The notes under the pieces were generated by a model, which was given only the letters and a program-made list of their open reading frames with translations, had not been told where the DNA came from and did not search any database. Positions 26,558 through 35,057 of a stretch of DNA of 64,000 nt are shown one piece after another. The position numbers and the translations under genes are program-made. This DNA comes from Pseudoduganella lutea (lineage in GTDB: Bacteria; Pseudomonadota; Gammaproteobacteria; Burkholderiales; Burkholderiaceae_D), in the NCBI RefSeq assembly GCF_004209755.1, contig NZ_CP035913.1, positions 3,162,001-3,226,000 on the forward strand. The letters are read 5' to 3'. How positions within the stretch are numbered: the stretch's first letter is position 1; each line of letters opens with the position of its first letter.

Positions 26558-27370
26558 CTAGCGACCGAATAGTGCTTCGGCGAGACTCAATTTGCGTTCC
26601 GGCGTGTCCAAATGCAGCCGTGCCTCGATTTCTTCGAGGTGATGTTCGATCAGCGCGGTGGCGCCCGCCACATCGCCTTTCTGGATCAGGGCCATCAGGT
26701 CGTGGTGCTCGTGGTTGCCGCACATCGGTGCGCCCGGGTTTTCATAGACGGCGATGATCAGCGACGAGCGCGATACCAGTTCCACCATGAAGCGCTGCAG
26801 CACGGCGTTGTTGGCCAGTTCCGCCAGCAGAAGGTGGAATTCGCCGCCCAGGCGGATCCAGGCCGCGCGGTCGCCACTGCGGCGCGCCTGTTCTTCCGCA
26901 TCCAGCGCGGCGCGGATGCGGGCAATCGAGGCGGGCGTGATGTGCCGGATCACGAGGGGCACGATCTCGCGCTCCAGCGCGCGGCGCACGGCGAAAACGT
27001 CGCGTGCTTCCTGCGGCGATGGCGATGCCACCACGGCACCACGGTTCGGCCGCAGGTCCACAATGTGGTCGTGCGCCAGCCGCTGCAACGCCTTGCGCAC
27101 CGTGGTGCGGCTGACGCCATACAGCTCGCAGAATTCCGCTTCGCCCAGCCGTGTACCGGGTGGCAGCTTGTGGCTCATCACGGCGTTCACGACGGCGTTA
27201 TAAATTCGCACATCGATGGCGGCCTCGCCGTGCTTCGTGCTGACGGGCTTGTTTGCCGGCTTACTCTTTGTCTTGCCTGCTGCTTTGTTTACGCGCTTGC
27301 TTGCCGCCGCCGGTTCGGCCGCGGGCATGCGGCGGCCTGGTGGGCCCTCCGCCTGGGTGTGCTTCGTCAT
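26558..27370 (-). CDS. GntR-family regulator with FCD domain, probable nucleoside-uptake regulator
   Basis: This 270-residue regulator has a Lys/Ala-rich N-terminal extension (about 45 residues), a GntR winged helix (IYNAVVNAVMSHKLPPGTRLGEAEFCELYGVSR, about 55-90) and an all-helical FCD effector domain. The FCD metal-site His residues appear in GGEFHLLLAE and NHEHHDLM. It sits between the two halves of a nucleoside transport system, and identical palindromes flank it on both sides. The start at 27370 fits; a huge frame extension to 29344 is antisense to the ABC ATPase and was rejected. Confidence 0.88.
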   Translation of the reverse strand: MTKHTQAEGPPGRRMPAAEPAAASKRVNKAAGKTKSKPANKPVSTKHGEAAIDVRIYNAVVNAVMSHKLPPGTRLGEAEFCELYGVSRTTVRKALQRLAHDHIVDLRPNRGAVVASPSPQEARDVFAVRRALEREIVPLVIRHITPASIARIRAALDAEEQARRSGDRAAWIRLGGEFHLLLAELANNAVLQRFMVELVSRSSLIIAVYENPGAPMCGNHEHHDLMALIQKGDVAGATALIEHHLEEIEARLHLDTPERKLSLAEALFGR

Positions 27371-27516
27371 CGACAGTCTCCGCTTCTGGCTGGATTCGGG
27401 CGGAATCTCTCCGCGCACGATCGTGGTGGGAAAGCAGGAATCGTGCTCGGCAGTGAATGGGGAAACGTCATGCCGGATGCACTTCAATGGGGAGATAGTG
27501 CACATATTGTGGTGCG

Positions 27517-27530
27517 TTTTGTATACAAAA
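27517..27530. promoter_or_regulatory. GntR-type operator, ABC side
   Basis: TTTTGTATACAAAA is a perfect 14-base palindrome in the divergent region between the GntR gene and the ABC ATPase gene. It shares the core TTGTATACAA with the site at 26542, so it is likely to serve for autoregulation and control of the transporter operon. Confidence 0.72.
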
Positions 27531-27616
27531 TGGCGCATACATTGTTGTGTCAGCCCGACAGGTGAAGACATGCAGTGGTGGCATGGGACTTGCAGAAGCT
27601 TTCCCGTTACCCCACG

Positions 27617-29248
27617 ATGGAGCCGCAGATGACCACACCCTTCGAACCGCCTCCCGGGCGGCCTGGCATCGAACAGCGCGAAGAGCCGCGCGTCGAGCCG
27701 AGGCTGCGGCTTCTCGGCATCTCGAAGATCTACCCGTCCGTCGTTGCCAACGATCGTGTCGACCTGGTCGTCATGCCCGGCGAGATCCACGCCGTGCTGG
27801 GCGAGAATGGCGCGGGCAAGAGCACGCTGATGAAGATGATCTACGGCGTGACGCGGCCCGATGCCGGCGAGATCCTGTGGGAGGGCAGGCAGGTGACGAT
27901 CCCTTCGCCGGCCGCCGCGCGCCGCCTTGGCGTGGGCATGGTGTTCCAGCATTTCGCGCTGTTCGAGACGCTGACCGTGGCCGAGAACATCGCGTTGGCG
28001 CTGGACGAGAAGATCACGCCGGCAAAGCTGGCGCCGCGCATCCGCCAGGTCTCCGCACGCTATGGCCTGCCGCTCGATCCGGAGCGCCGCGTGCACAGCA
28101 TGTCCGTCGGCGAGCGCCAGCGCGTGGAGATCGTGCGCTGCCTGCTGCAGTCGCCGCGCCTGCTGATCATGGATGAACCCACGTCGGTGCTCACGCCGGA
28201 CGCGGTGCAGAAGCTGTTCATCTCGCTGCGCCAGCTGGCGGCCGAAGGCGTCAGCATCCTCTACATCAGCCACAAGCTCGACGAGATCCAGGCGTTGTGC
28301 GACAAGGCCACCGTGCTGCGTGCCGGGCGCGTGTCCGGCACGGCCACGCCGCGCACGCAGACGGCGCACGAACTGGCCGAAATGATGATCGGCGGCGACC
28401 TGCCGACATGCACGCTGGCACCCCGCGATCCGGGCGAAGTGCGGCTGGCGCTGGACAGGCTGTCGCTGCCCAGTCCCGATCCGTTCGGCACCGACCTGCA
28501 TGACATCACGCTGGACCTCCATGCCGGCGAGATCGTCGGGCTGGCCGGCGTGTCCGGCAACGGCCAGCAGGAATTGATGAAGGCGATTTCCGGCGAAGTG
28601 CCGCTGCGCCATCCGCAAGGCATCCGCCTGCTCGGCATCGATGCCGGCCGCATGAACGCAGCCGCGCGGCGCCGGCTGGGCCTCGGCTTCGTGCCGGAAG
28701 AACGGCTGGGGCGCGGCGCCGTGCCGGCCATGTCGCTGGCCGACAACGCGCTGCTGACGGGTTACCTTGCCGACGGTGCGGGCATGCTGCGCCATGGCCT
28801 GATACGCCGTGGCGCGATCGCCGCCTTTGCCGGGCGCGTGATCGAGCGCTTCAAGGTGAAGTGCGGCGGCGCCGGGGCTGCCGCGTCCAGCCTTTCCGGC
28901 GGCAACCTGCAAAAATTCATCGTCGGGCGCGAGATCGCGCTGGCGCCGAAGGTGATGGTGCTGGCACAGCCCACGTGGGGCGTCGACATCGGCGCGGCGA
29001 TGCTGATCCGGCAGGCGATCATCGACTTGCGCGACCAGGGCGTGGCGGTGCTCGTCATCTCCGAGGAACTCGACGAGCTGTTCATGATGTGCGATCGCAT
29101 TGCCGTGCTGGCCAAGGGCCGGCTGTCGCCGGCGGTGCCCGCCGCCCAGGCCACCGTCAACCAGGTCGGGGTGTGGATGAGCGGTGACTTTTCCACAGCC
29201 CCCACCGTCAATGCAAAACAGGAAGGACGCCGCCATGTCCCGGCTTGA
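27617..29248 (+). CDS. Nucleoside ABC transporter, double ATP-binding subunit
   Basis: This 543-residue cytoplasmic ATPase has two ABC domains, as in NupO/BmpB-type nucleoside importers and RbsA-like proteins. Domain 1 has Walker A GENGAGKST, signature SVGERQRVE and Walker B LLIMDEPTSVLTP. Domain 2 has a degenerate P-loop (GVSGNGQQEL), a good signature SLSGGNLQKF and VMVLAQPTWGVD, where Gln replaces the catalytic Glu. That asymmetry is usual in this family. The ATG at 27617 was chosen; an upstream GTG is possible. The next gene overlaps by 14 bases. Confidence 0.92.
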   Translation: MEPQMTTPFEPPPGRPGIEQREEPRVEPRLRLLGISKIYPSVVANDRVDLVVMPGEIHAVLGENGAGKSTLMKMIYGVTRPDAGEILWEGRQVTIPSPAAARRLGVGMVFQHFALFETLTVAENIALALDEKITPAKLAPRIRQVSARYGLPLDPERRVHSMSVGERQRVEIVRCLLQSPRLLIMDEPTSVLTPDAVQKLFISLRQLAAEGVSILYISHKLDEIQALCDKATVLRAGRVSGTATPRTQTAHELAEMMIGGDLPTCTLAPRDPGEVRLALDRLSLPSPDPFGTDLHDITLDLHAGEIVGLAGVSGNGQQELMKAISGEVPLRHPQGIRLLGIDAGRMNAAARRRLGLGFVPEERLGRGAVPAMSLADNALLTGYLADGAGMLRHGLIRRGAIAAFAGRVIERFKVKCGGAGAAASSLSGGNLQKFIVGREIALAPKVMVLAQPTWGVDIGAAMLIRQAIIDLRDQGVAVLVISEELDELFMMCDRIAVLAKGRLSPAVPAAQATVNQVGVWMSGDFSTAPTVNAKQEGRRHVPA

Positions 29249-30326
29249 AGCCCGCCCCGCCCCCTCGCGCGCGATGATGCTCGCGTCGCCGCTGATCGCC
29301 GCCCTGGCGATGCTCGTCAGCGGTTCGATCCTGTTCATGGCCATGGGCCAGGAACCGCTGCACGCGTTCTACGTGTACTTCATCAAGCCCGCCACCACGC
29401 TGTATGGCGTGGGTGAACTGCTGCTGAAGGCCACGCCGCTGATCCTGTGCGGCGTGGGCCTGGCCATCGGCTTCCGCGCGGACGTGCACAACATCGGCGC
29501 CGATGGCCAGCTCACGGTGGGCGCGATCGCCGCCGGCTGCGTGGCCTTGTATTTCGACGGCGTGGAAGCGCCGTGGGTGTTGCCGCTGATGCTCGTTGCC
29601 GGCGCGCTCGGTGGCATGGCGTGGGCGGCGATTCCCGCGCTGCTGCGCACGCGCTTCAACACCAGCGAGATCCTCGTCAGCCTCATGCTCGTGTACGTGG
29701 CCTACCTTCTGCTGAGCTACCTGGTGCACGGCCCGCTGCGCGATCCGGACGGGTTCAATTTCCCGCAGTCGAAGATGTTCGGCGATGCGGCCACGCTGCC
29801 GCTGCTCGTCGAAGGCTTGCGCGTCAACGGTGCGTTCGTCCTGTCGCTGGTGAGCGTGGCCGGCGCGTGGTTCTTCTGCCGCCACACCTTCGCCGGCTAC
29901 CGCATGCAGGTCAGCGGCATGTCGCCGGCCGCCGCGCTGTATGCGGGCTTTTCGGCACCGCGCAACGTGTGGCTGGCATTCCTCGTCAGTGGCGCGATGG
30001 CGGGCCTGGCGGGCGTGGGCGAAGTGGCCGGCCCGATCGGCCAGCTGCAGCCGTCCGTCTCGCCCGGCTATGGCTTCGCGGCGATCATCGTCGCCTACGT
30101 CGGCCGGCTGCATCCGGTGGGCGTGCTGCTGGCCGCGCTGCTGATGTCGCTGCTGTACATCGGCGGCGAGGCCGCGCAGATCGAGCTGCAACTGCCATCG
30201 GCCATCACCGGCCTGTTCCAGGGCCTGCTGCTGTTCTACCTGCTGGCGGCCGACCTGTTCATCCATTACCGCTTCAAGCCGCGCACCCGCGTGGCGCCTG
30301 TCGCAACGCCGGAGATCGCCGCATGA
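29235..30326 (+). CDS. Nucleoside ABC transporter permease (NupP-like)
   Basis: This 363-residue inner-membrane permease is of the BPD_transp_2 type. Features are FRADVHNIGADGQLTVGAI (about residue 85), LRTRFNTSEILVSLML, and eight to ten hydrophobic helices. An AGGAAGG ribosome site sets the start at 29235, inside the end of the ATPase gene. Its stop overlaps the next permease's ATG (ATGA). It forms the channel with the following gene product. Confidence 0.92.
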   Translation: MSRLEARPAPSRAMMLASPLIAALAMLVSGSILFMAMGQEPLHAFYVYFIKPATTLYGVGELLLKATPLILCGVGLAIGFRADVHNIGADGQLTVGAIAAGCVALYFDGVEAPWVLPLMLVAGALGGMAWAAIPALLRTRFNTSEILVSLMLVYVAYLLLSYLVHGPLRDPDGFNFPQSKMFGDAATLPLLVEGLRVNGAFVLSLVSVAGAWFFCRHTFAGYRMQVSGMSPAAALYAGFSAPRNVWLAFLVSGAMAGLAGVGEVAGPIGQLQPSVSPGYGFAAIIVAYVGRLHPVGVLLAALLMSLLYIGGEAAQIELQLPSAITGLFQGLLLFYLLAADLFIHYRFKPRTRVAPVATPEIAA

Positions 30327-31246
30327 ATACCGAATACGTGATCGCATTCCTGGCCAGCACCGCCGGTGCCGCCACGCCCCTCGTGCTGGCATCGTCCGGC
30401 GAGCTGGTGGCCGAACGCTCCGGCGTGCTGAACCTGGGGCTCGAAGGCATCATGCTCGTCGGCGCCGTGACGGGCTTCATGACCACGGTGAGCACCGGTT
30501 CGCTGACCCTGGGCCTGCTGGCCGCGCTGCTGGCGGGCATGGCGATGTCCCTGCTGTTCGGCTTCCTCGTCCTGACGCTGCAGACGAACCAGGTGGCGAC
30601 CGGCCTGGCGCTGACGCTGTTCGGCATCGGCCTTTCCGCCTTCCTCGGCCGCGACCTGGTGGGCCAGACGGTGGCACCGATCGCGCCGCTGTCGTTCCCC
30701 GTGCTGTCGGACATACCGTTCATCGGGCCGCTGCTGTTCCGCTTCGATCCCGTCGTCTACCTGTCGCTGCTGCTCGTCGTGGCGGTGGGCTGGATGCTGG
30801 CGCACACGCGCACCGGCCTGCAGATCCGGGCCGTGGGCGAGGCGCCGCACAGCGCCCACGCGATCGGCATGCCGGTCATCGGCCTGCGTTATGCGGCCGT
30901 GTTGTTCGGCGGCGCGATGGCGGGCGTGGGCGGCGCGTACATGTCGCTCGCGCTCACGCCGATGTGGGTGGAAGGCATGGTGGCGGGCCGGGGCTGGATC
31001 GCGCTGGCGCAGGTGGTGTTCGCCACGTGGAAGCCGCGCAACGTGGTGCTCGGCGCCTACCTGTTCGGCGGCGTGACCGTGCTGCAGTTCCACGGCCAGG
31101 GCCTGGGAATCGCAGTGCCCTCGCAGTTCCTGTCGATGCTGCCGTATCTGGCCACGATCGTGATCCTGGTGATCATCTGCCGCGACCCGAAGACGATCCT
31201 GCTGAACAAGCCGATGTCGCTGGGCCAGAACTTCAAGGCCGATTGA
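30323..31246 (+). CDS. Nucleoside ABC transporter permease (NupQ-like)
   Basis: This 307-residue permease is the second channel subunit. It has the family-typical [26 protein letters not shown] segment near the N-terminus, given here in part, and [19 protein letters not shown] near residue 222. The longer open frame upstream is a shadow of the first permease. Overlap with the upstream gene by 4 bases shows translational coupling. With the BMP protein and double ATPase it completes a purine-nucleoside importer. Confidence 0.93.
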   Translation: MNTEYVIAFLASTAGAATPLVLASSGELVAERSGVLNLGLEGIMLVGAVTGFMTTVSTGSLTLGLLAALLAGMAMSLLFGFLVLTLQTNQVATGLALTLFGIGLSAFLGRDLVGQTVAPIAPLSFPVLSDIPFIGPLLFRFDPVVYLSLLLVVAVGWMLAHTRTGLQIRAVGEAPHSAHAIGMPVIGLRYAAVLFGGAMAGVGGAYMSLALTPMWVEGMVAGRGWIALAQVVFATWKPRNVVLGAYLFGGVTVLQFHGQGLGIAVPSQFLSMLPYLATIVILVIICRDPKTILLNKPMSLGQNFKAD

Positions 31247-31327
31247 GGACTGTGGTTTAGAAGACTTGTTCGTCCCGCATGGTGTGTGCCAGGGTTTATC
31301 ATGCAAGATTCAACCCGGGGACACGCC

Positions 31328-31750
31328 ATGGACGATATCCAGCAAAAACTCGAACGCTTCAACAGCCGCGCCAACGGCACGCTGCCGGACCACATGAACA
31401 TCCGCTTCACGGCGGCGTCGCACGGCGAACTCTCGGCCGAGATCGAGATCCAGAAGCACCACCTGGCGCCGAACGGTTTCCTGCACGCGGGCACCGTCGT
31501 CACGCTGGCCGACACCGCCTGCGGCTACGGCTGCTTCGTGAGCCTGCCCGAAGGCGCCGAGAATTTCACCACCATCGAGCTGAAGTCGAACCATCTCGGC
31601 ACGGTGCGCGAAGGCACGATCGCCGTCACGGCGAAGGCCGCCCATATGGGCAAGACCACGCAGGTGTGGGACGCCACCGTGACCAACAAGGCGAACGGCA
31701 AGACGATCGCGCTGTTCCGCTGCACGCAGATGGTGCTGTACCCGAAATGA
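31328..31750 (+). CDS. PaaI-family hotdog thioesterase
   Basis: This 140-residue hotdog-fold protein has HLAPNGFLHAGTVVTLADTA (active-site region near residue 45-60), FTTIELKSNHLG and a terminal FRCTQMVLYPK. It probably hydrolyses an acyl-CoA. The start at 31328 fits the family; an in-frame ATG at 31286 would add 14 non-conserved residues. It lies 81 bases after the permease gene and may have its own promoter. Confidence 0.88.
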   Translation: MDDIQQKLERFNSRANGTLPDHMNIRFTAASHGELSAEIEIQKHHLAPNGFLHAGTVVTLADTACGYGCFVSLPEGAENFTTIELKSNHLGTVREGTIAVTAKAAHMGKTTQVWDATVTNKANGKTIALFRCTQMVLYPK

Positions 31751-31751
31751 C

Positions 31752-31883
31752 ATGCTGTACGCGGGGATAGCGATCATCTGCGCGGGCATCGTGGCGGCGA
31801 TCTCGCCGATCCTGCGCGAGTGGGCCAGGCACAGGAACAGGAAAGAGCGGGAACGCCAAGGCGACCACGGCGACAGGCATTAG
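31752..31883 (+). CDS. Small single-helix membrane protein (43 aa), hypothetical
   Basis: The ATG lies one base after the thioesterase stop, so coupling is likely. The product is an N-terminal hydrophobic helix (LYAGIAIICAGIVAAISPIL) followed by a strongly basic/polar tail (REWARHRNRKERERQ) ending in His. That is the typical shape of a real small membrane protein. No family is recognised. Codon use is in keeping with neighbours. Confidence 0.5.
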   Translation: MLYAGIAIICAGIVAAISPILREWARHRNRKERERQGDHGDRH

Positions 31884-31976
31884 AGCTGACCTGCAAAGCG
31901 TACTGGTACAAATACCGCCACTACGGATAGCGCTCTCCGGAAAGTGTACCGTACTGTACCTGCCACTTCGATTAGC

Positions 31977-32102
31977 ATGGAATCTCACCGCGAAGAGCCC
32001 ATGCACTACCTGATCTCCTACCTTCCATTGATCAGTTGCGCGGCAAACCTCGTCCTTCAGGGCAAGGTCAAGAGCGTGGACGGCACAGCCGGCCTTAGCT
32101 AA
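31977..32102 (+). pseudogene. Possible gene fragment, lipoprotein-like N-terminus
   Basis: A 41-codon frame encodes a hydrophobic stretch with LPLISC (lipobox-like) followed by ANLVLQGKVKSVDG, then stops. It could be the start of a lipoprotein gene truncated when the tnpB element arrived, or chance. The rest of 31884-32198 shows no gene. Confidence 0.25.
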
Positions 32103-32198
32103 TCCGGAGTCGCCTGTTGTTCGATGCACTGGCCAGTAACGTCAATAGGCGCGTGTCGAATATGGTTGTCTTTGCTCATGCACGACCTATCATGAAGC

Positions 32199-33416
32199 AT
32201 GCAACGTCTACAAGCCTTCAAGTTCGAGCTGATGCCTAACGGCGCGCAAGTGCGCGATATGCGCAGCTTCGGCGGAGCATGCCGGTTCGTCTACAACAAG
32301 GCATTAGCTTTACAAAAAGAGAACCACGACGCAGGTCACAGATTCATCGGTTATGTGGCCATGGCCAGACGTCTGACAGACTGGCGCAATGGCCCGGAAA
32401 CGCCATGGCTGAAGGAGGCGCCCTGTCATCCATTGCAGCATGCCTTGAAAGACCTGGACAGAGCGTACAAGAACTTTTTCGCCAAGCGGGCCGGATTTCC
32501 TCGTTTCAAACGGAAAGGAAACGGCGACAGCTTCCACTATCCCGACACGAAACAGATCAAGCTCGATGAGGCCAATCTGCGCATTTTCCTGCCGAAACTC
32601 GGCTGGCTGCGTTACCGTAAAAGCCGTGATGTGCTGGGCGACGTGCGCAATGTCACCGTAAGCTGGTCAGGCGGCAAATGGTTCGTGTCGATTCAAACAC
32701 AACGCGAGCTTGAGCAGCCACTACGCACGGCGACAACAGCCATCGGCATTGATGTCGGCATCGCGCGCTTCGCTACGATGAGTGATGAGACGTGCATCGA
32801 GCCGTTGAACAGTTTCACGAAGCATCAACAGCGGCTTGCGCGCTACCAGCGTCGCATGAGCCGCAAGGTCAAGTTCAGCAACAACTGGAAGAAGGCGAAA
32901 GCCCGTGTCCAGAAGATTCACGCCAGCATTGCGAATGCCCGGAAAGACTTCCTGCACAAAGCCACGACAACGATCAGCAAAAACCACGCGCTCGTCTGCA
33001 TCGAGGATTTGCAGGTACGGAATATGTCCAGCTCGGCCAGGGGCACCAACAAACAGCCAGGCAAGAGGGTGAGGCAGAAGTGCGGACTGAACCGCGGCAT
33101 CCTGGACCAAGGCTGGGGCGAATTCAGGCGGCAACTGCAATACAAGATGGCGTGGAGCGGCGGCATGCTGGTCGCGGTACTCCCGCACCACACCAGCCAG
33201 AGGTGCCCGACCTGTGGGCATGTTTCGAAAGAGAATCGGCAGACTCAGGCGGTATTTCGGTGTGTCGAATGTGGCTATGAAAATCATGCCGATGCGGTCG
33301 GCGCGATCAATATTTTAGAGCGGGGATGCCGCTTGTTAGCCTGTGGAGAGTGGGCGCAGTCAGGCCTCTCCGTGAAGCAGGAACCCGCCGAAGCGACTGC
33401 GCAATTTTCCGCGTAG
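32199..33416 (+). CDS. tnpB: TnpB, IS200/IS605-family RNA-guided nuclease (IS1341-like, no tnpA)
   Basis: This 405-residue OrfB/TnpB has a N-terminal helix-turn-helix-like region (LQAFKFELMPNGAQ), then a RuvC nuclease split into three motifs: Asp in GIDVGIARFATM (about residue 188), Glu in VCIEDLQVRNM (about 269), and Asp in NHADAVGAINIL (about 365). A zinc ribbon CPTCGHV...FRCVECGY lies between the last two. All catalytic residues are kept, so it looks intact. No TnpA (Y1 transposase) gene is present. GC is about 57%, lower than neighbours, which fits a mobile origin. Confidence 0.93.
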   Translation: MQRLQAFKFELMPNGAQVRDMRSFGGACRFVYNKALALQKENHDAGHRFIGYVAMARRLTDWRNGPETPWLKEAPCHPLQHALKDLDRAYKNFFAKRAGFPRFKRKGNGDSFHYPDTKQIKLDEANLRIFLPKLGWLRYRKSRDVLGDVRNVTVSWSGGKWFVSIQTQRELEQPLRTATTAIGIDVGIARFATMSDETCIEPLNSFTKHQQRLARYQRRMSRKVKFSNNWKKAKARVQKIHASIANARKDFLHKATTTISKNHALVCIEDLQVRNMSSSARGTNKQPGKRVRQKCGLNRGILDQGWGEFRRQLQYKMAWSGGMLVAVLPHHTSQRCPTCGHVSKENRQTQAVFRCVECGYENHADAVGAINILERGCRLLACGEWAQSGLSVKQEPAEATAQFSA

Positions 33417-33459
33417 CACCGTAGGAATCTCTTTCCTCCAGGAAGGAGAGGACGTCAAG
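32199..33459 (+). mobile_element. IS1341-type tnpB-only element (left end not resolved)
   Basis: The element carries only tnpB. The right end is recognisable as the family's terminal hairpin GGAATCTCTTTCC.../...GGAAGGAGAGG followed by ACGTCAAG at 33459. The left end must lie upstream of the ATG, probably within 32100-32198, but no clear boundary could be read. It abuts a LysE gene that has lost its first residues. Confidence 0.7.
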
Positions 33460-33475
33460 ATGTTCGCCTTCGTGT
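33380..33475 (+). ncRNA. Predicted omega/re-RNA of TnpB with guide in the LysE gene
   Basis: TnpB guide RNAs come from the 3' end of tnpB and the right element end, with the guide being the flanking host sequence. The terminal hairpin is at 33428-33449. The guide would begin at 33460 (ATGTTCGCCTTCGTG...). Extents are estimates from family knowledge; no promoter was identified. Confidence 0.4.
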
Positions 33476-34026
33476 CCTCGATCACGCCCGGACCGAACAA
33501 CATCATGCTGACCTCGTCGGGCATCTGGTTCGGCTTTCGCCGCTCGATCCCGCACATGCTCGGCATTACGATCGGCTTCGGCGTGCTGCTGGCCATCTGC
33601 GCGGCCGGTATCGGCGCGCTCGTCATGGCGGTGCCGGCGGCACAGTTCGCGCTCAGGGTCGCGGGTTCCGGCTACCTGCTGTATCTCGCCTGGCAACTGC
33701 GCGACATGACGTTCGACGGCCAGGCCGAAGAAGCGCGCCAGCCCATGGGTTTCATGGCGGCGGCCGCGTTCCAGTTCTGCAATCCCAAGGCCTGGGTCAT
33801 GGCGATCACGGGCAGCTCGGCATTCCTGCCGCAGGGCATGCCGGTGCCGCTCGCGATCACGCTGTACTGCCTGATCTTCTGCGCCGTCAACCTGCCCTGC
33901 ATCTCCGTGTGGACCGGGGCCGGGGCGCTGCTGCGGCGTTACCTGTCGCAGCCGTTGTGGCGCAAGGTGTTCTGCGCCGTGATGGTGGCGTTGACGGTGT
34001 ACTCGGCACTGGCGATGTGGTGGTAG
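33460..34026 (+). CDS. LysE-family exporter, N-terminus trimmed by the tnpB element
   Basis: This 188-residue LysE/RhtB protein begins abruptly at MFAFVSSITPGPNNIMLTS. Homologues usually have about 10 more residues before FAFVSSITPGPN, so the first part of helix 1 is missing. The element's right-end hairpin supplies AAGGAGAGG about 11 bases before this ATG, so translation could still start. The remaining helices and the NPKAWVMAITG motif are intact. Function may be reduced or lost. Confidence 0.75.
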   Translation: MFAFVSSITPGPNNIMLTSSGIWFGFRRSIPHMLGITIGFGVLLAICAAGIGALVMAVPAAQFALRVAGSGYLLYLAWQLRDMTFDGQAEEARQPMGFMAAAAFQFCNPKAWVMAITGSSAFLPQGMPVPLAITLYCLIFCAVNLPCISVWTGAGALLRRYLSQPLWRKVFCAVMVALTVYSALAMWW

Positions 34027-34044
34027 GAAAGCGGTCAATGCCGC

Positions 34045-34944
34045 TCAGCTGGTTGTCTTCACGAGTGTTCCAGCCTGTTCCCTGAGCCAATCGAGCGCCG
34101 CCATCACGGGCGCTGCGGGAAGGTGCCCGGCGCTCCATACGAGGTGATAGGTATGGCCGGGAATCGCCGGCGTGAACGGCTGGACCAGCCGGCCATTGGC
34201 GAGTTCCGCCGCGACCAGTTCAAGGCTCAGCAGGGCGATGCCCTGGCCGGCCAGCACCGCGCCGATCGCATGTGCCTCGTCCGAAAAGCACAACTGGGCG
34301 CGCTGCCCATCCGGTGCCAGCTCTGCTGCCGCGAACCAGCGCTCCCACGTGGGATTGCGTGGATGCTGGCGTCGCCATTGGAAATCGATCAGCGGCAGGT
34401 GGCCCAGGTCATCGACCGAAGCCCCGGCGAAATCAGGGCTGGCCACCGGCGCGAACCGGTCGGCGAACAGCGGTTCGGCCACCATCCCGGGATATGGCCC
34501 CTGCCCATAACGGATCGCCAGGTCGGCGCCATCGCCACCCAGGGAGACGGCGCGGTCGGATGCGTGAAGTTCCAGGTCGATCTTCGGATGCAGCGCGCGA
34601 AAGGCGGCAACCCGCGGAGCCAGCCAGTAAGCCATGAAAGCGCTCGTGGTCGATATCGTGACACGCTCCCGCGCCTGTGGCTTCGACAGGCGCTGCAGTG
34701 CCATCTCGAAGCTGTTGAAGCCATCGCGCAGCACGGGATACAGCGCCTTGCCGGCGTCGGTCAGCACCACCCTGCGCACCTGGCGATCGAACAGTGCCAT
34801 CCCGCTGTACTCCTCGAGGGCACGAACCTGGTGACTGACCGCGGTGGGCGTGACGGCCAGTTCGCTGGCGGCTTCCTTGAAGCTGCCATGCCGTGCCGCC
34901 GCTTCGAAGGCGCGCAGTGCCGAAAGGGGAGGGAGTCTTCGCAT
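34045..34944 (-). CDS. LysR-family regulator, GcvA-like
   Basis: This 299-residue LysR regulator has an N-terminal winged helix (LPPLSALRAFEAAARHGSF, ELAVTPTAVSHQVRALEE) and a substrate-binding domain with DLAIRYGQGPYPG, typical of the GcvA group. It is divergent from the RidA gene with a 113-base gap and convergent with the LysE gene. Control of ridA is the likely task, with an amino-acid-derived signal suspected. Confidence 0.9.
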   Translation of the reverse strand: MRRLPPLSALRAFEAAARHGSFKEAASELAVTPTAVSHQVRALEEYSGMALFDRQVRRVVLTDAGKALYPVLRDGFNSFEMALQRLSKPQARERVTISTTSAFMAYWLAPRVAAFRALHPKIDLELHASDRAVSLGGDGADLAIRYGQGPYPGMVAEPLFADRFAPVASPDFAGASVDDLGHLPLIDFQWRRQHPRNPTWERWFAAAELAPDGQRAQLCFSDEAHAIGAVLAGQGIALLSLELVAAELANGRLVQPFTPAIPGHTYHLVWSAGHLPAAPVMAALDWLREQAGTLVKTTS

Positions 34945-35057
34945 GCGCTATGGATGAAACCAGGTCACCTGATGGCTGAGGATTTCGAGTTTGTCACGGA
35001 GGCCGGACGCGCCTATCTTCCCGGTACGCCATCCATCCACATCGAAAGGACTTTACC

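Noticed and set aside
26558..29344. 928-codon minus-strand frame that would extend the GntR regulator
   Set aside because: The extra part is antisense to the ABC ATPase and crosses the operator region; only the last 270 residues match GntR/FCD.
31884..32198. Search for a TnpA (Y1 transposase) gene beside tnpB
   Set aside because: No frame with the HUH or catalytic Tyr pattern exists on either side of tnpB.
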